Shown: positions 7,247 through 15,369, numbered from the stretch's first letter. The stretch is 19,584 bases of DNA from an uncultured Oscillibacter sp. (GCA_951800675.1 CATOKC010000055.1:1-19584), one strand, 5' to 3'. A program made the numbers and translations. Notes: a model not told the origin generated them from the sequence alone.

Positions 7247-8343
7247 GGGGCGGCTACCTCCAGGGTATATCCGCTGCCCTCCTCCAGGGTGAACCGGTCC
7301 GCCAGTCCCTGGGTGACCACCACCCGGCCGTCCTCCGTTATCAGCACCAGGTCGAAAGGACATCCTTCCTCTCCCCACAGCGTTTCGTCCCGCCGGAAAG
7401 CCAAAGCCGCTTCCTCTCCCATAATAAAGAGGGCGGTAGAATAGGCGTCGCACATGGCCCCGGGGAAGCCGCTGCCGTCTCCCTCTCCAAGACCGGAAAC
7501 GACGGTGACGGAGGCCAGCCCGCTGTCCGCCGGGTATCCCGTAGCCGGGTCGATAATATGATGATAGATTTTCCCGCCCTCCTCAAAATAGCGCTGATAG
7601 CCCCCGGAGGTGACGGCGTAGGAATCCGTCAGCTCCAGCACGCCCGCAAGGGCGTTCCGGTCGTCGGGATGGGCCGGGTCCTGGATGCCCACCCGCCAGG
7701 GAGCGCCGCCGGGCCGGTCGCCGTAGGCCAGGACATTGCCCCCCAGGCTGATGTTGGCCCGGGGCACCTCGTGCTCCCGGAGGACCTCCGCGATTTTGTC
7801 GGCGGCGTAGCCCTTGGCGATGGCTCCCAGGTCGATGGACTGCCCGGGGCCCAGAGAGTAGCGGTCCGCGCCGCCGCCAGAACGGGAGCCGTCGAAACTG
7901 GGGCCGTCTTGAGCCAGCTCCAAAAGCCCGTCCAGCTCCGCCTGGGAGGGGATGCGGAAGTGGTCCCCCGTGAAGCCCCAGGCAGAGGCCACCGGAGCTA
8001 TGGCGATGTTGAACGCGCCCCCGGTGCTCCAGCGGTAGTATCTCGCAAGCTCTAAAAGGACCCCCAGGTCCTCCCCCACCTCCACCGGCTCTCCCCCGGC
8101 GGCGTTGAGCCGGGAGACCTCGCTGTCGGCCAAGGTCCGGGAGAGCTTGGCCTCCAGGTCCCGGATGACGTCCTCACAGGCGTAGGCGGCGGCGGGGGAG
8201 CGCTCCCCATAGGTGGTGATGAGCATGGCGGTGTCCATGGCGAGGACCTGGATGCTCTCTTGAGCCGTGTCCGGGTCCGCGGGTCCGCCGCAGCCGGTGA
8301 GCAGCAGGGCCAGCAGAAAAACATATGCGGTAAAACGTTTCAT
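7243..8343 (-). CDS. apbE: FAD:protein FMN transferase (ApbE family), lipoprotein
   Basis: 366 residues. It begins with a lipoprotein signal, LLALLLTGC, with the lipidated cysteine at C18, so it works on the outer face of the membrane. ApbE enzymes take FMN from FAD and attach it covalently to a Ser/Thr of exported flavoproteins such as Rnf/Nqr subunits. Family motifs are all present: MDTAM (36-40), DLGAIAKGYAAD (171-182), NISLGGN (197-203), HIIDPATGYP (262-271), and the metal-binding CDAYSTALF (298-306; usually DALSTALF, here with Tyr). The ATG at 8343 follows AGAGGA and begins the lipoprotein signal. First gene of the six-gene operon. No protein with an FMN-binding domain or flavin-acceptor motif is encoded in the window, so the substrate protein must lie elsewhere. 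Confidence 0.94.
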   Translation of the reverse strand: MKRFTAYVFLLALLLTGCGGPADPDTAQESIQVLAMDTAMLITTYGERSPAAAYACEDVIRDLEAKLSRTLADSEVSRLNAAGGEPVEVGEDLGVLLELARYYRWSTGGAFNIAIAPVASAWGFTGDHFRIPSQAELDGLLELAQDGPSFDGSRSGGGADRYSLGPGQSIDLGAIAKGYAADKIAEVLREHEVPRANISLGGNVLAYGDRPGGAPWRVGIQDPAHPDDRNALAGVLELTDSYAVTSGGYQRYFEEGGKIYHHIIDPATGYPADSGLASVTVVSGLGEGDGSGFPGAMCDAYSTALFIMGEEAALAFRRDETLWGEEGCPFDLVLITEDGRVVVTQGLADRFTLEEGSGYTLEVAAP

Positions 8344-8378
8344 AGCAATCCTCTTGTCGGTCTGGTCGTGATTTCTAT

Positions 8379-8407
8379 AGTATAGCACGGCTGGAAGCGC
8401 ATCTCAA
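8379..8407 (-). promoter_or_regulatory. Sigma-A promoter of the apbE operon
   Basis: On the minus strand TTGAGA (8407-8402) and TATACT (8384-8379) are 17 bases apart, 36 bases before the apbE start codon. It is the only strong promoter seen ahead of the six genes, and it is back to back with the plus-strand promoter at 8458-8486. Confidence 0.8.
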
Positions 8408-8457
8408 CGAAAAACGAAAGTTTGGGCGAAAAAATAAAAAACCTGGCAGGAAGGGCC

Positions 8458-8486
8458 TTGCAAAAGAGGAAAAAGTCTGCTATACT
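8458..8486 (+). promoter_or_regulatory. Sigma-A promoter of the divergent membrane protein gene
   Basis: TTGCAA (8458-8463) and TATACT (8481-8486) with a 17-base spacer, about 73 bases before the start codon at 8560. The region between this and the apbE promoter (8408-8457) is A-rich and could hold a shared regulatory site, though I see no palindrome in it. Confidence 0.78.
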
Positions 8487-8559
8487 ATTTAAGCGTGTCG
8501 GCGGAGGTCTGTTTCGCCGGGCATTTTGAAAAGAAATAACACCTTGGAGGTCTTGATAA

Positions 8560-9300
8560 ATGGCAAAGAATCCGAACGGAAAGTCTATGAAGCGGGACAA
8601 TTCCCTGTATGGCGCCACCATTTTTTTCCTTGCGGCCTGCTTGGCTGAGTTCTATCTGCTGATCCTCCGCAAATATTACATCCACGGTGACGTGGTGACG
8701 GAGGCCCTGGTGTGGCATAGCCGGCTGCTGATTTTCGCGGGTCTGGGCGCGGCGGCGCTGGTTCTGGGCGTGGTTTTAAGCGTGCTTTGGAAGGCCGACC
8801 AGCGCAAACGCCTCATCGGCTGGTGCCTGATCGGCCTGGGTGTGTTCTTTGGCGGCGGCAGTATGCTCATCCGCCTGTATTTCGAGTCCGCCGTGACGCT
8901 TCTCAGCGTGGTGGTGCCGGTGACCATGGTTCTGACGGTCATTTGGGCCTTCTACGACCGGGAGTGCTCCGTGGCCATGACGGCCCTGAGCGGAACCCTG
9001 ATTCTTCTGTGGATGTGCCGCCGCCTGTTCAATCACCTGACGCTGGGCCTGCCTGTGAAGGCGCTGGCCGTGGCGTATGTGCTGCTGCTGGCGGGACTGT
9101 GCTATCTGGCGAAGAACAAGAAGCTTGGAAATCTGCTTCCCCCGGAGGCGGATCTGCTGCCCATTTACGCCGCTGCCGGGCTGTCCGCCGCGGCGGTAGT
9201 GCTGGGGCTGTTCAGCGCCGCTGTGGCGTACTACGCCATGTGGGCCTTGGGCGTTGTAGTTTTTGCCTTGGCGGTATACTACACGGTGAAGCAGCTCTAA
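8560..9300 (+). CDS. Polytopic membrane protein, function unknown
   Basis: 246 residues with about seven or eight hydrophobic segments (roughly 18-37, 56-77, 85-104, 110-131, 139-153, 169-184, and two within 197-242) and a short basic N-terminus. There are few charged residues inside the segments and no motif I recognise. GGAGG lies nine bases before ATG 8560, and a good promoter and a terminator flank the gene, so it is a single-gene unit. It is transcribed divergently from the apbE operon, which allows shared regulation but does not prove it. I cannot name a family. Confidence 0.85.
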   Translation: MAKNPNGKSMKRDNSLYGATIFFLAACLAEFYLLILRKYYIHGDVVTEALVWHSRLLIFAGLGAAALVLGVVLSVLWKADQRKRLIGWCLIGLGVFFGGGSMLIRLYFESAVTLLSVVVPVTMVLTVIWAFYDRECSVAMTALSGTLILLWMCRRLFNHLTLGLPVKALAVAYVLLLAGLCYLAKNKKLGNLLPPEADLLPIYAAAGLSAAAVVLGLFSAAVAYYAMWALGVVVFALAVYYTVKQL

Positions 9301-9323
9301 AGTACGGTTTCCTGCGGGATTAT

Positions 9324-9357
9324 AAAAAGCCCGCCGTCTGCGGACGGCGGGCTTTTT
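9324..9357. terminator. Bidirectional intrinsic terminator
   Basis: AGCCCGCCGTC (9328-9338) pairs with GACGGCGGGCT (9343-9353), loop TGCG, with five A before and five T after the core. It separates the converging membrane protein gene (+) and DUF4127 gene (-) and can serve both. Confidence 0.93.
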
Positions 9358-9373
9358 GCGCTCTTTGGGGCCT

Positions 9374-11140
9374 TCACTGGAATTCCCCCAGCCGGATGTC
9401 CATACCGATCTCAAAGGCCCGGTCCCAGGGGAAGCGGTAGTTCTCCAGGGCGACGCCGCCCCAGTTTTTTTCCGCATAGGGTTCCAGCGACGTGATAAGA
9501 CGGCTCCGCTCCAGGTTTTTGATTGCGGCGGAGGTCTCTTTTTTCATACCTTCTTCCAGGCGCTGGAGCAGGTCCTCCCGGTCTAAGTCCGGGGCCCAGA
9601 AGTTGTTGGGGTCCCCGCCCAGGTCGTTTCGGATATAGCCGAGCAGGTCGTTCCGCACCACGCCCTTGTAGCAAAAGTCCTTGAGCAGGCTGTCCGCCAG
9701 GGTACGGGCCCAGGCCCGGTCCATCGTGTCCGTGTTCTCCGCGTTTCTCAAAACGGCGTACCGGGCAACGCCGTGGCTCAGGGCGGTGCCGGTGACGATG
9801 GCCATGTCCAGCATCCCGGAGTAGGCGGTGAGATATCCCAGTTCCGTGTCCTTGGTCAGCGCCTCATAGACCGCCGTGCCGTAGGTCCCGTTGCTGGCGT
9901 CGATGAGGATGGTGGGCCGCTGGGCCTTCCTGTAGTCCCGCAGGGCCTCTATGAGATGCTTGCGGTAAGCGTTCATTTGGTCCGGGTCCTCCGGCTGGGT
10001 CAGCACCAGAATTTGCAGCTCCGCAATATCGGCCTCCCGCAAATCGAAGAAGGCCAGGTGTTCTTCCATGATTTCCGTCAGGGGCTGGAAGTCGTACTCA
10101 CAGGCGGGCCGGTCCTCCGTTCCGCCGAGGTAAGTGACTGCCGCCCGCGCCCCCGTCCAGCCCGTCTCGTCCAGGTACAGCCGGGCCACGGCCTTGAAGG
10201 CCAGATCGTCCACCCCGGAGAGGAGCCAGTCCAGCTGCTTCCCCTCGCTGTCCGTTCGAAGCCCCTGACGGAGGTAGGCAATCTCGTTTTTCTGGATGCA
10301 GTCCTCCAGGGAGGAGTCGTCAATGCCGGTTAACAGCCGGAAGTTCTCATAGCCGGGCTTGCTCAGCGTATCCTGCACCACATAAGAGAGCGTCATTTTC
10401 CGGTCCCGGGAGCGTACGTGCCGGAGGGCGGCCTCATAGGCGCCCGCCTCCTTCGTCTGGGAGCGGAGGTTTTCCCCATTGGGCCCCCACCAGTAACTCT
10501 CGCCAATGTCCTCCAGATTCAGCGCGTCCCCCTCCAGTGTCCGCCGGGGCAGGGCTCCGAAGGCCCGGATGGCATTGTAGTCCTCCAGGGTTCCGCCCTC
10601 ATAGCCCACGGTGGGGGCCAGCCGCATGACGGAATCCAGCAGCCAGACGACATTGTTTTCATCGGCGGAGAGGGCCGTCAAAAGCTTCTCCAGCATGGAG
10701 TGCACCTGAACGGTCCCGCCGCCGGGAAGCTCGATGTCGTACCCTGTCATAGACCGGGAGGCCACCAGCCCCCCGGAGTGCAGCTGGTCCAGGGAGAGAA
10801 TATAGCGGTCGCACCCCGCCGCCTCCTGCTCCAGCACCCAGGTGAACAGGGACCAGGGCTCCCCCCGCTGGAGGCTGTCAAAGTTTTTCGGCTGGCCGTC
10901 CAGGGCCGTGCGGTACAGGACCTTCTCCGGCATGGCCAGGGCATAGCCCAGGGACTCCGCCAGATACACCACCCGCTCCACGTTGTCGGGCCGGTCGTCC
11001 AGGGGGACATAGGCGATGGTCTTCCCCGGCTCGGAGGCGGCGGGCTCCGGGTAGGGCAGGGGCTCCGTCCGTCCGGGGGCGCAGGCCGCCAGCAGGACCA
11101 GGGCCAGGACCGCCGCCCAAAGGCGTTTCACTCGTTTCAT
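9374..11140 (-). CDS. DUF4127 family lipoprotein
   Basis: 588 residues. The start is a lipoprotein signal, LVLLAAC, with the lipidated cysteine at C20. The mature part opens with YVPLDDRPDN (about 44-53), the signature of the DUF4127 family, and has further family-like stretches such as LSLDQLHSGGL and the ILIDASNGTYG segment in the C-terminal half. The function of the family is not known to me; the fold is probably a large alpha/beta domain on the outer face of the membrane. AAGGAGG precedes ATG 11140 by only four bases; a GTG three codons in (VKRLW) is an alternative start with a more usual spacing. The only signal upstream is the terminator of the dnaX-ybaB transcript, so no promoter of its own is apparent. 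Confidence 0.87.
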   Translation of the reverse strand: MKRVKRLWAAVLALVLLAACAPGRTEPLPYPEPAASEPGKTIAYVPLDDRPDNVERVVYLAESLGYALAMPEKVLYRTALDGQPKNFDSLQRGEPWSLFTWVLEQEAAGCDRYILSLDQLHSGGLVASRSMTGYDIELPGGGTVQVHSMLEKLLTALSADENNVVWLLDSVMRLAPTVGYEGGTLEDYNAIRAFGALPRRTLEGDALNLEDIGESYWWGPNGENLRSQTKEAGAYEAALRHVRSRDRKMTLSYVVQDTLSKPGYENFRLLTGIDDSSLEDCIQKNEIAYLRQGLRTDSEGKQLDWLLSGVDDLAFKAVARLYLDETGWTGARAAVTYLGGTEDRPACEYDFQPLTEIMEEHLAFFDLREADIAELQILVLTQPEDPDQMNAYRKHLIEALRDYRKAQRPTILIDASNGTYGTAVYEALTKDTELGYLTAYSGMLDMAIVTGTALSHGVARYAVLRNAENTDTMDRAWARTLADSLLKDFCYKGVVRNDLLGYIRNDLGGDPNNFWAPDLDREDLLQRLEEGMKKETSAAIKNLERSRLITSLEPYAEKNWGGVALENYRFPWDRAFEIGMDIRLGEFQ

Positions 11141-11151
11141 AAAACCTCCTT

Positions 11152-11184
11152 AAAAAAGGACGGAGCCGTCACGGCCCCGTCCTT
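11152..11184 (-). terminator. Intrinsic terminator after ybaB, touching the next ribosome site
   Basis: The minus-strand transcript forms GGACGG/CCGUCC (11182-11177 with 11163-11158) extended by GCCGU/ACGGC across one mismatch, then runs into six U (11157-11152). The AAGGAGG of the DUF4127 gene starts two bases later, so this hairpin stands between ybaB and the DUF4127 coding region. Confidence 0.85.
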
Positions 11185-11189
11185 CCCGC

Positions 11190-11558
11190 TCAAAGTCCCA
11201 GGCCCCCCAGGTTCAGCCCGCCGGTGATGCTGTCCATGGCCTTGTCCATGGCGTCCCCGGCCTGGCGCAGGGCCTCGTTGACGGCGGAGACCACCAGGTC
11301 CTGAAGCATCTCCACGTCCTCCGGGTCCACCGCCTCGGGCTTGATGGTGAGGGAGGTCAATTCCTTCTTGCCGCTGGCCACGGCCTCCACAGCCCCGCCG
11401 CCCACGCTGGCGGTGAAGGAGCGGTTTTCCACCTCCGTCTGGGCGGCGTTCATGGCCTCCTGCATTTGGGCGATCTGTTGCTGAACGGCGGCCTGGCGTT
11501 GTGCGCCGGTGGCCTTCATATTGCCGCTGGTGAATCCGCGGCGGGCGCTGTAACCCAT
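11190..11558 (-). CDS. ybaB: YbaB/EbfC family nucleoid-associated protein
   Basis: 122 residues. A Gly/Arg-rich, flexible N-terminus (MGYSARRGFTSGN) is followed by a long helix (QRQAAVQQQIAQMQEAMNAAQ), the central strands (VENRSFTASVGGGAVEAVASGK) and a helical C-terminus (VEMLQDLVVSAVNEALRQA), matching YbaB/EbfC proteins of 100-120 residues, which form dimers that bind DNA. The Glu-rich interface is shared with the family. AAGGAG sits nine bases before ATG 11558. It follows dnaX by 14 bases, the conserved dnaX-ybaB order of many bacteria; the recR gene that usually comes next is absent and a terminator stands there instead. Confidence 0.92.
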   Translation of the reverse strand: MGYSARRGFTSGNMKATGAQRQAAVQQQIAQMQEAMNAAQTEVENRSFTASVGGGAVEAVASGKKELTSLTIKPEAVDPEDVEMLQDLVVSAVNEALRQAGDAMDKAMDSITGGLNLGGLGL

Positions 11559-11572
11559 AGTGATCTTCTCCT

Positions 11573-13300
11573 TTATTCTGTGATTTCAATGTTGTCAAAC
11601 TGCCGGCCAAAGGCCACCAGATTTTTCAGGTTTTCCTCCGGGGAGGACTTGGGTGCTTCCCCCGCACGGAGCGTCAGCCGCACCGGACCTCCCACGAGGG
11701 CCTCCGCCTCCTGGGTGATGGTTTCCCGAACCCGGTCGTTGTCCAGACGGCCCAGGGTCAGATCGTCGGGGGCGCAGACTGTCAGCAGGTCTCCCTCCAA
11801 AAAGCCGGAGCACATACCCAGGAAGGGCCGGTACATAGGGGAAAGGCGGCCCTTGCAATTCTCTGCCAGAGTTCGCCACCAGCCGCCGCCCAACGTCTGT
11901 CCAGGTGAGGAGGGCGGCGCTTCGGCGGTAGGGGCCGCTGGCGGCGGAGGCGCCTTCGGGACCTGGAGAGGGGGCTCCTCGGGAATGTCATAAATCCGTT
12001 GACCCGGCTCCTCCATGGGGGGCGGCTCCTCTGGCGGGGGGAGCTCGTCCCAGGGGGGCGGGTCCGTGGTCGGCGATTTGGAAAGGGGGTCCGTCGGGGG
12101 CTCCGAGGCCGGCTTCACCGGCGACGCGGCGGAGGGCCGCCGGTGAAGCTCTGCCCGGGCGGACTGGTTGTCCTCCAGGCGGCGGACGCGGGCCTCCAGG
12201 GCTGTCAGGTCTCCGGAAAGGCTTTCGTCACAGAGACGCAGGAGGCAGAGCTCCGTGTCCAGGCGGCGGTTGACGCTGGCGTACAGCTCCGCCGAGGCCT
12301 TTTGCAGGGTGGCGGCCAGATGTAAAAAGCGCCCGGCGGGCACGCCCTTGCCCAAACGGTCCAGCGTGGCGGCGTCAAAGCCGCCGGAGAGCAGGGCCGC
12401 GCCGCCCTTGGGGGCGGTTTTTTGCAGCAGCAGGTCCCTTGTGAGGGTGGAGAGCTCCGAGAGCACCGCTCCCAGGTCCTTGCCGCCCTTGTAGAGCTCG
12501 TCCAGCAGGAGAAGGGCCCCCTGAGCGTCCCGGCTTAAGATCAGCTCCATCAGCCGGGCGGTTTGGAGATTTCCCGCCAGCCCCAGCACGTCCAGCACCG
12601 CGGCGGCGTCAATGGTACCTCCCCCGGCGGCGCACTGGTCCAATAGGCTCAGGCCGTCCCGCAGGGCCCCGTCCGCCAGGCGGCTGAGAACCTCCGCCCC
12701 GTCGGGCCGGAGATCAATGGCCTCCTGTTCCGCCACATAGCGCAGCCGCCGGGCTACGTCCTCCGGCCGGATGCGCCGGAAGGAGAACCGCTGACAGCGG
12801 GAGAGGATGGTGGCGGGGACCTTGTGAAGCTCCGTGGTGGCCAGAATGAACATCAGGTGCTCCGGCGGCTCCTCCAGGATTTTCAGCAACGCGTTGAAGG
12901 CGGCGGTGGAGAGCATGTGCACCTCGTCCACGATATAAACCCTCTTGCGGACGTTGGCGGGGGAATAGACCGCCTCGTCCCGGAGGGCCCGGACCTGGTC
13001 CACGCCGTTGTTGGAGGCGGCGTCCAGCTCCAAAACGTCCAGGAAGCCGCCGCTGTCGATGCCCGCGCAGGAGGGGCACTTCCCGCAGGGGTCCCCCTCC
13101 AGAGGCGCCTCACAGTTGACGGCTTTGGCGAGAATCTTGGCGCAGGTGGTTTTCCCGGTGCCCCGGGTGCCGGTGAAGAGGTAGGCGTGGGAGGTCCGTC
13201 CCTCAGCAACCTGACGGCGGAGGGTTTCGGTGATATGCTCCTGGCCGATGACGTCGGCAAAGGCCTTGGGCCGCCATTTTCGATAAAGAGCCTGATACAT
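11573..13300 (-). CDS. dnaX: DNA polymerase III subunit gamma/tau
   Basis: 575 residues. The N-terminal clamp-loader ATPase has Walker A GTRGTGKT (44-51), four zinc-binding cysteines (C63, C72, C75, C78 in the CGKCPSC region), Walker B VYIVDEVHM (121-129), sensor I ILATTE (152-157) and the SRC motif (167-169) whose arginine acts on the neighbouring subunit. Domain III follows to about residue 360. A Pro-rich linker (about 385-470) leads to a C-terminal tau-like domain (about 470-575), as in Bacillota. The protein loads the sliding clamp and ties the polymerase to the helicase. I see no slippery A-tract, so production of a separate gamma form is not suggested. GGAGGAGG is about 11 bases before ATG 13300. 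Downstream of the SRP RNA gene, as in Bacillus, and followed by ybaB. Confidence 0.96.
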   Translation of the reverse strand: MYQALYRKWRPKAFADVIGQEHITETLRRQVAEGRTSHAYLFTGTRGTGKTTCAKILAKAVNCEAPLEGDPCGKCPSCAGIDSGGFLDVLELDAASNNGVDQVRALRDEAVYSPANVRKRVYIVDEVHMLSTAAFNALLKILEEPPEHLMFILATTELHKVPATILSRCQRFSFRRIRPEDVARRLRYVAEQEAIDLRPDGAEVLSRLADGALRDGLSLLDQCAAGGGTIDAAAVLDVLGLAGNLQTARLMELILSRDAQGALLLLDELYKGGKDLGAVLSELSTLTRDLLLQKTAPKGGAALLSGGFDAATLDRLGKGVPAGRFLHLAATLQKASAELYASVNRRLDTELCLLRLCDESLSGDLTALEARVRRLEDNQSARAELHRRPSAASPVKPASEPPTDPLSKSPTTDPPPWDELPPPEEPPPMEEPGQRIYDIPEEPPLQVPKAPPPPAAPTAEAPPSSPGQTLGGGWWRTLAENCKGRLSPMYRPFLGMCSGFLEGDLLTVCAPDDLTLGRLDNDRVRETITQEAEALVGGPVRLTLRAGEAPKSSPEENLKNLVAFGRQFDNIEITE

Positions 13301-13382
13301 GGCCGAGTTCCCTCCTCCCCCCGTGGGAGTGTTTCAGCTGCCCGGCAGGGCATCGGTAAATTTCCGTTCAAAAGAAAAGGAA

Positions 13383-13519
13383 GTCCTCCCCACGCAGCTG
13401 CGGAGCCGGTTGCCTCGCGGCACATGAAACATTCCGCTTAATGCTGCTCGGTTCCCCGCCTGACATGGTTCGCAGAGCTTCATTGCGCGAGACCGGCTCC
13501 GCAGCTGCCTGCGGAGGAC
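13383..13519 (-). ncRNA. ffs: Signal recognition particle RNA, small (Alu-less) type
   Basis: The minus strand shows the conserved domain IV of SRP RNA: GUCAGG (13464-13459), the GGAA tetraloop (13455-13452) and AGCAG (13448-13444). Outside this lies a nearly complete rod: CUCGCG/CGCGAG, then a 16-base perfect helix (13508-13493 with 13409-13394), then GUCCUCC/GGAGGAC at the ends. The two closing ends define about 137 nucleotides, so there is no room for the Alu domain of the 265-nt Bacillus RNA. It scaffolds Ffh for membrane targeting of nascent proteins. A U-rich stretch (13382-13368) follows the closing stem and may end the RNA; otherwise it continues into dnaX. The exact ends are estimated. 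Confidence 0.92.
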
Positions 13520-13529
13520 TGCTTTTGTT

Positions 13530-13558
13530 ATTCTACTATATTCTTTCCCAAATGGCAA
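13530..13558 (-). promoter_or_regulatory. Sigma-A promoter of the SRP RNA gene
   Basis: TTGCCA (13558-13553) and TAGAAT (13535-13530) on the minus strand with a 17-base spacer. Initiation about seven bases on (near 13523) falls just ahead of the closing stem of the SRP RNA. It may also serve dnaX and ybaB, since no other promoter is clear before dnaX. Confidence 0.8.
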
Positions 13559-13578
13559 CAAAAAATTTTCCAATCTTC

Positions 13579-13613
13579 AAAAAAGGTCCCGCCGTTCTGA
13601 AAACGGCGGGACC
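13579..13613 (-). terminator. Intrinsic terminator of the GAPDH gene
   Basis: AACGGCGGGACC (13602-13613) pairs perfectly with GGTCCCGCCGTT (13585-13596), and the minus-strand RNA continues into six U (13584-13579). It insulates the highly expressed GAPDH gene from the SRP RNA promoter 20 bases further on. Confidence 0.95.
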
Positions 13614-13630
13614 ACATTCATCGCTTCGGC

Positions 13631-14769
<1,139 letters not shown>

Positions 14770-15011
14770 TCATCATTTCAAACAACAATTTGAAAGGGCC
14801 GTTGTGAATTTTTGATAATAAAGCATCTCTTTTCCAAACCGCTTGAAACGACTGGTATTGCTTCCCTGGAAAAGGATTCCCAAAGGAGCGGGGATTATGC
14901 GGCGCGGATGGGAAGAGACGCAAAATACTTGGTGATTCCGACCGAAAAAGAGGCCTGCGTTTGGCTGAAGTGTGAAAAACCAAAAATAGGTTGACCTTTC
15001 CGAAAAAAGAC

Positions 15012-15040
15012 TTGCCGCCGGAGGAAAGATATGTTATTCT
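15012..15040 (+). promoter_or_regulatory. Candidate promoter of the DUF3343 gene
   Basis: TTGCCG (15012-15017), 17-base spacer, TATTCT (15035-15040) with TG one base before it. The -10 lies inside the palindrome at 15033-15054, the arrangement expected for a repressor-controlled promoter. Confidence 0.5.
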
Positions 15041-15054
15041 TATAAAAGAATAAC
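15033..15054. promoter_or_regulatory. 22-bp palindrome, copy 1 (candidate operator)
   Basis: GTTATTCTT and AAGAATAAC form a perfect 9-base inverted repeat around four bases. It stands directly before the ribosome site of the DUF3343 gene. A copy matching at 18 of 22 positions precedes yedE at 15330-15351, and the symmetry is kept in both, which points to a protein-binding site. Confidence 0.6.
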
Positions 15055-15071
15055 GAGGAGGAGGGCCTTTT

Positions 15072-15308
15072 ATGCGACGGCGGATTCCGCGCTGTGTAGT
15101 GTCCTTCCACACCACTGCCGGAGCCATGGCGGCGGAGCGCCTCTGCCGCCGGGAGGGGCTGGAGGGAAAGCTGATCTCCGTTCCCCGGAGCGTTACCTCC
15201 GACTGCGGGCTGGCTTGGTCCGCCCCGCCGGAGCTGCGGGAGATTCTGGAACGCCGCTTCCGGGAGGCGGGCATCGAGGCAGCGGGCTTCCATGCGCTGA
15301 CCCTTTGA
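15072..15308 (+). CDS. DUF3343 family small protein (putative Se/S carrier-like)
   Basis: 78 residues, the full length of the DUF3343 family. It shows the FHTTAGAM stretch (12-19), the VPRSVTSDCGLAW segment (37-49) with the conserved cysteine C45, and a helical C-terminus. DUF3343 proteins are found next to yedE and yedF and are thought to be sulfur- or selenium-carrying partners, though the chemistry is not shown. GAGGAGGAGG lies about eight bases before ATG 15072. Opens the three-gene cassette; the transporter gene starts 61 bases downstream. The family assignment is good, the role is inferred from context. Confidence 0.82.
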   Translation: MRRRIPRCVVSFHTTAGAMAAERLCRREGLEGKLISVPRSVTSDCGLAWSAPPELREILERRFREAGIEAAGFHALTL

Positions 15309-15329
15309 TGGGTCCTTTTTCCGAAAAGC

Positions 15330-15351
15330 GTTATTCTAAAGAAAGAATAGC
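15330..15351. promoter_or_regulatory. 22-bp palindrome, copy 2 (candidate operator)
   Basis: GTTATTCT and AAGAATAGC around AAAGA, one mismatch in the symmetry. It is the counterpart of the site at 15033-15054 and lies before the ribosome site of yedE. A TATTCT is again inside it, but no acceptable -35 is seen at the right distance, so an independent promoter is uncertain. Confidence 0.55.
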
Positions 15352-15369
15352 AGATTGAGGAGGAACTTT

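Noticed and set aside
13301..13382. Separate promoter for dnaX downstream of the SRP RNA
   Set aside because: A TTGAAC occurs, but no -10-like sequence follows at the right distance, so I do not call one.
14812..14994. 60-codon plus-strand open frame between gap and the DUF3343 gene
   Set aside because: TTG start with no ribosome site, no recognisable motif, and composition like spacer DNA; it also ends at the edge of the cassette promoter.
14991..15019. TTGACC at 14991-14996 as the -35 of the DUF3343 gene
   Set aside because: The matching -10 position is GCCGCC; the TTGCCG/TATTCT pair further on fits better.
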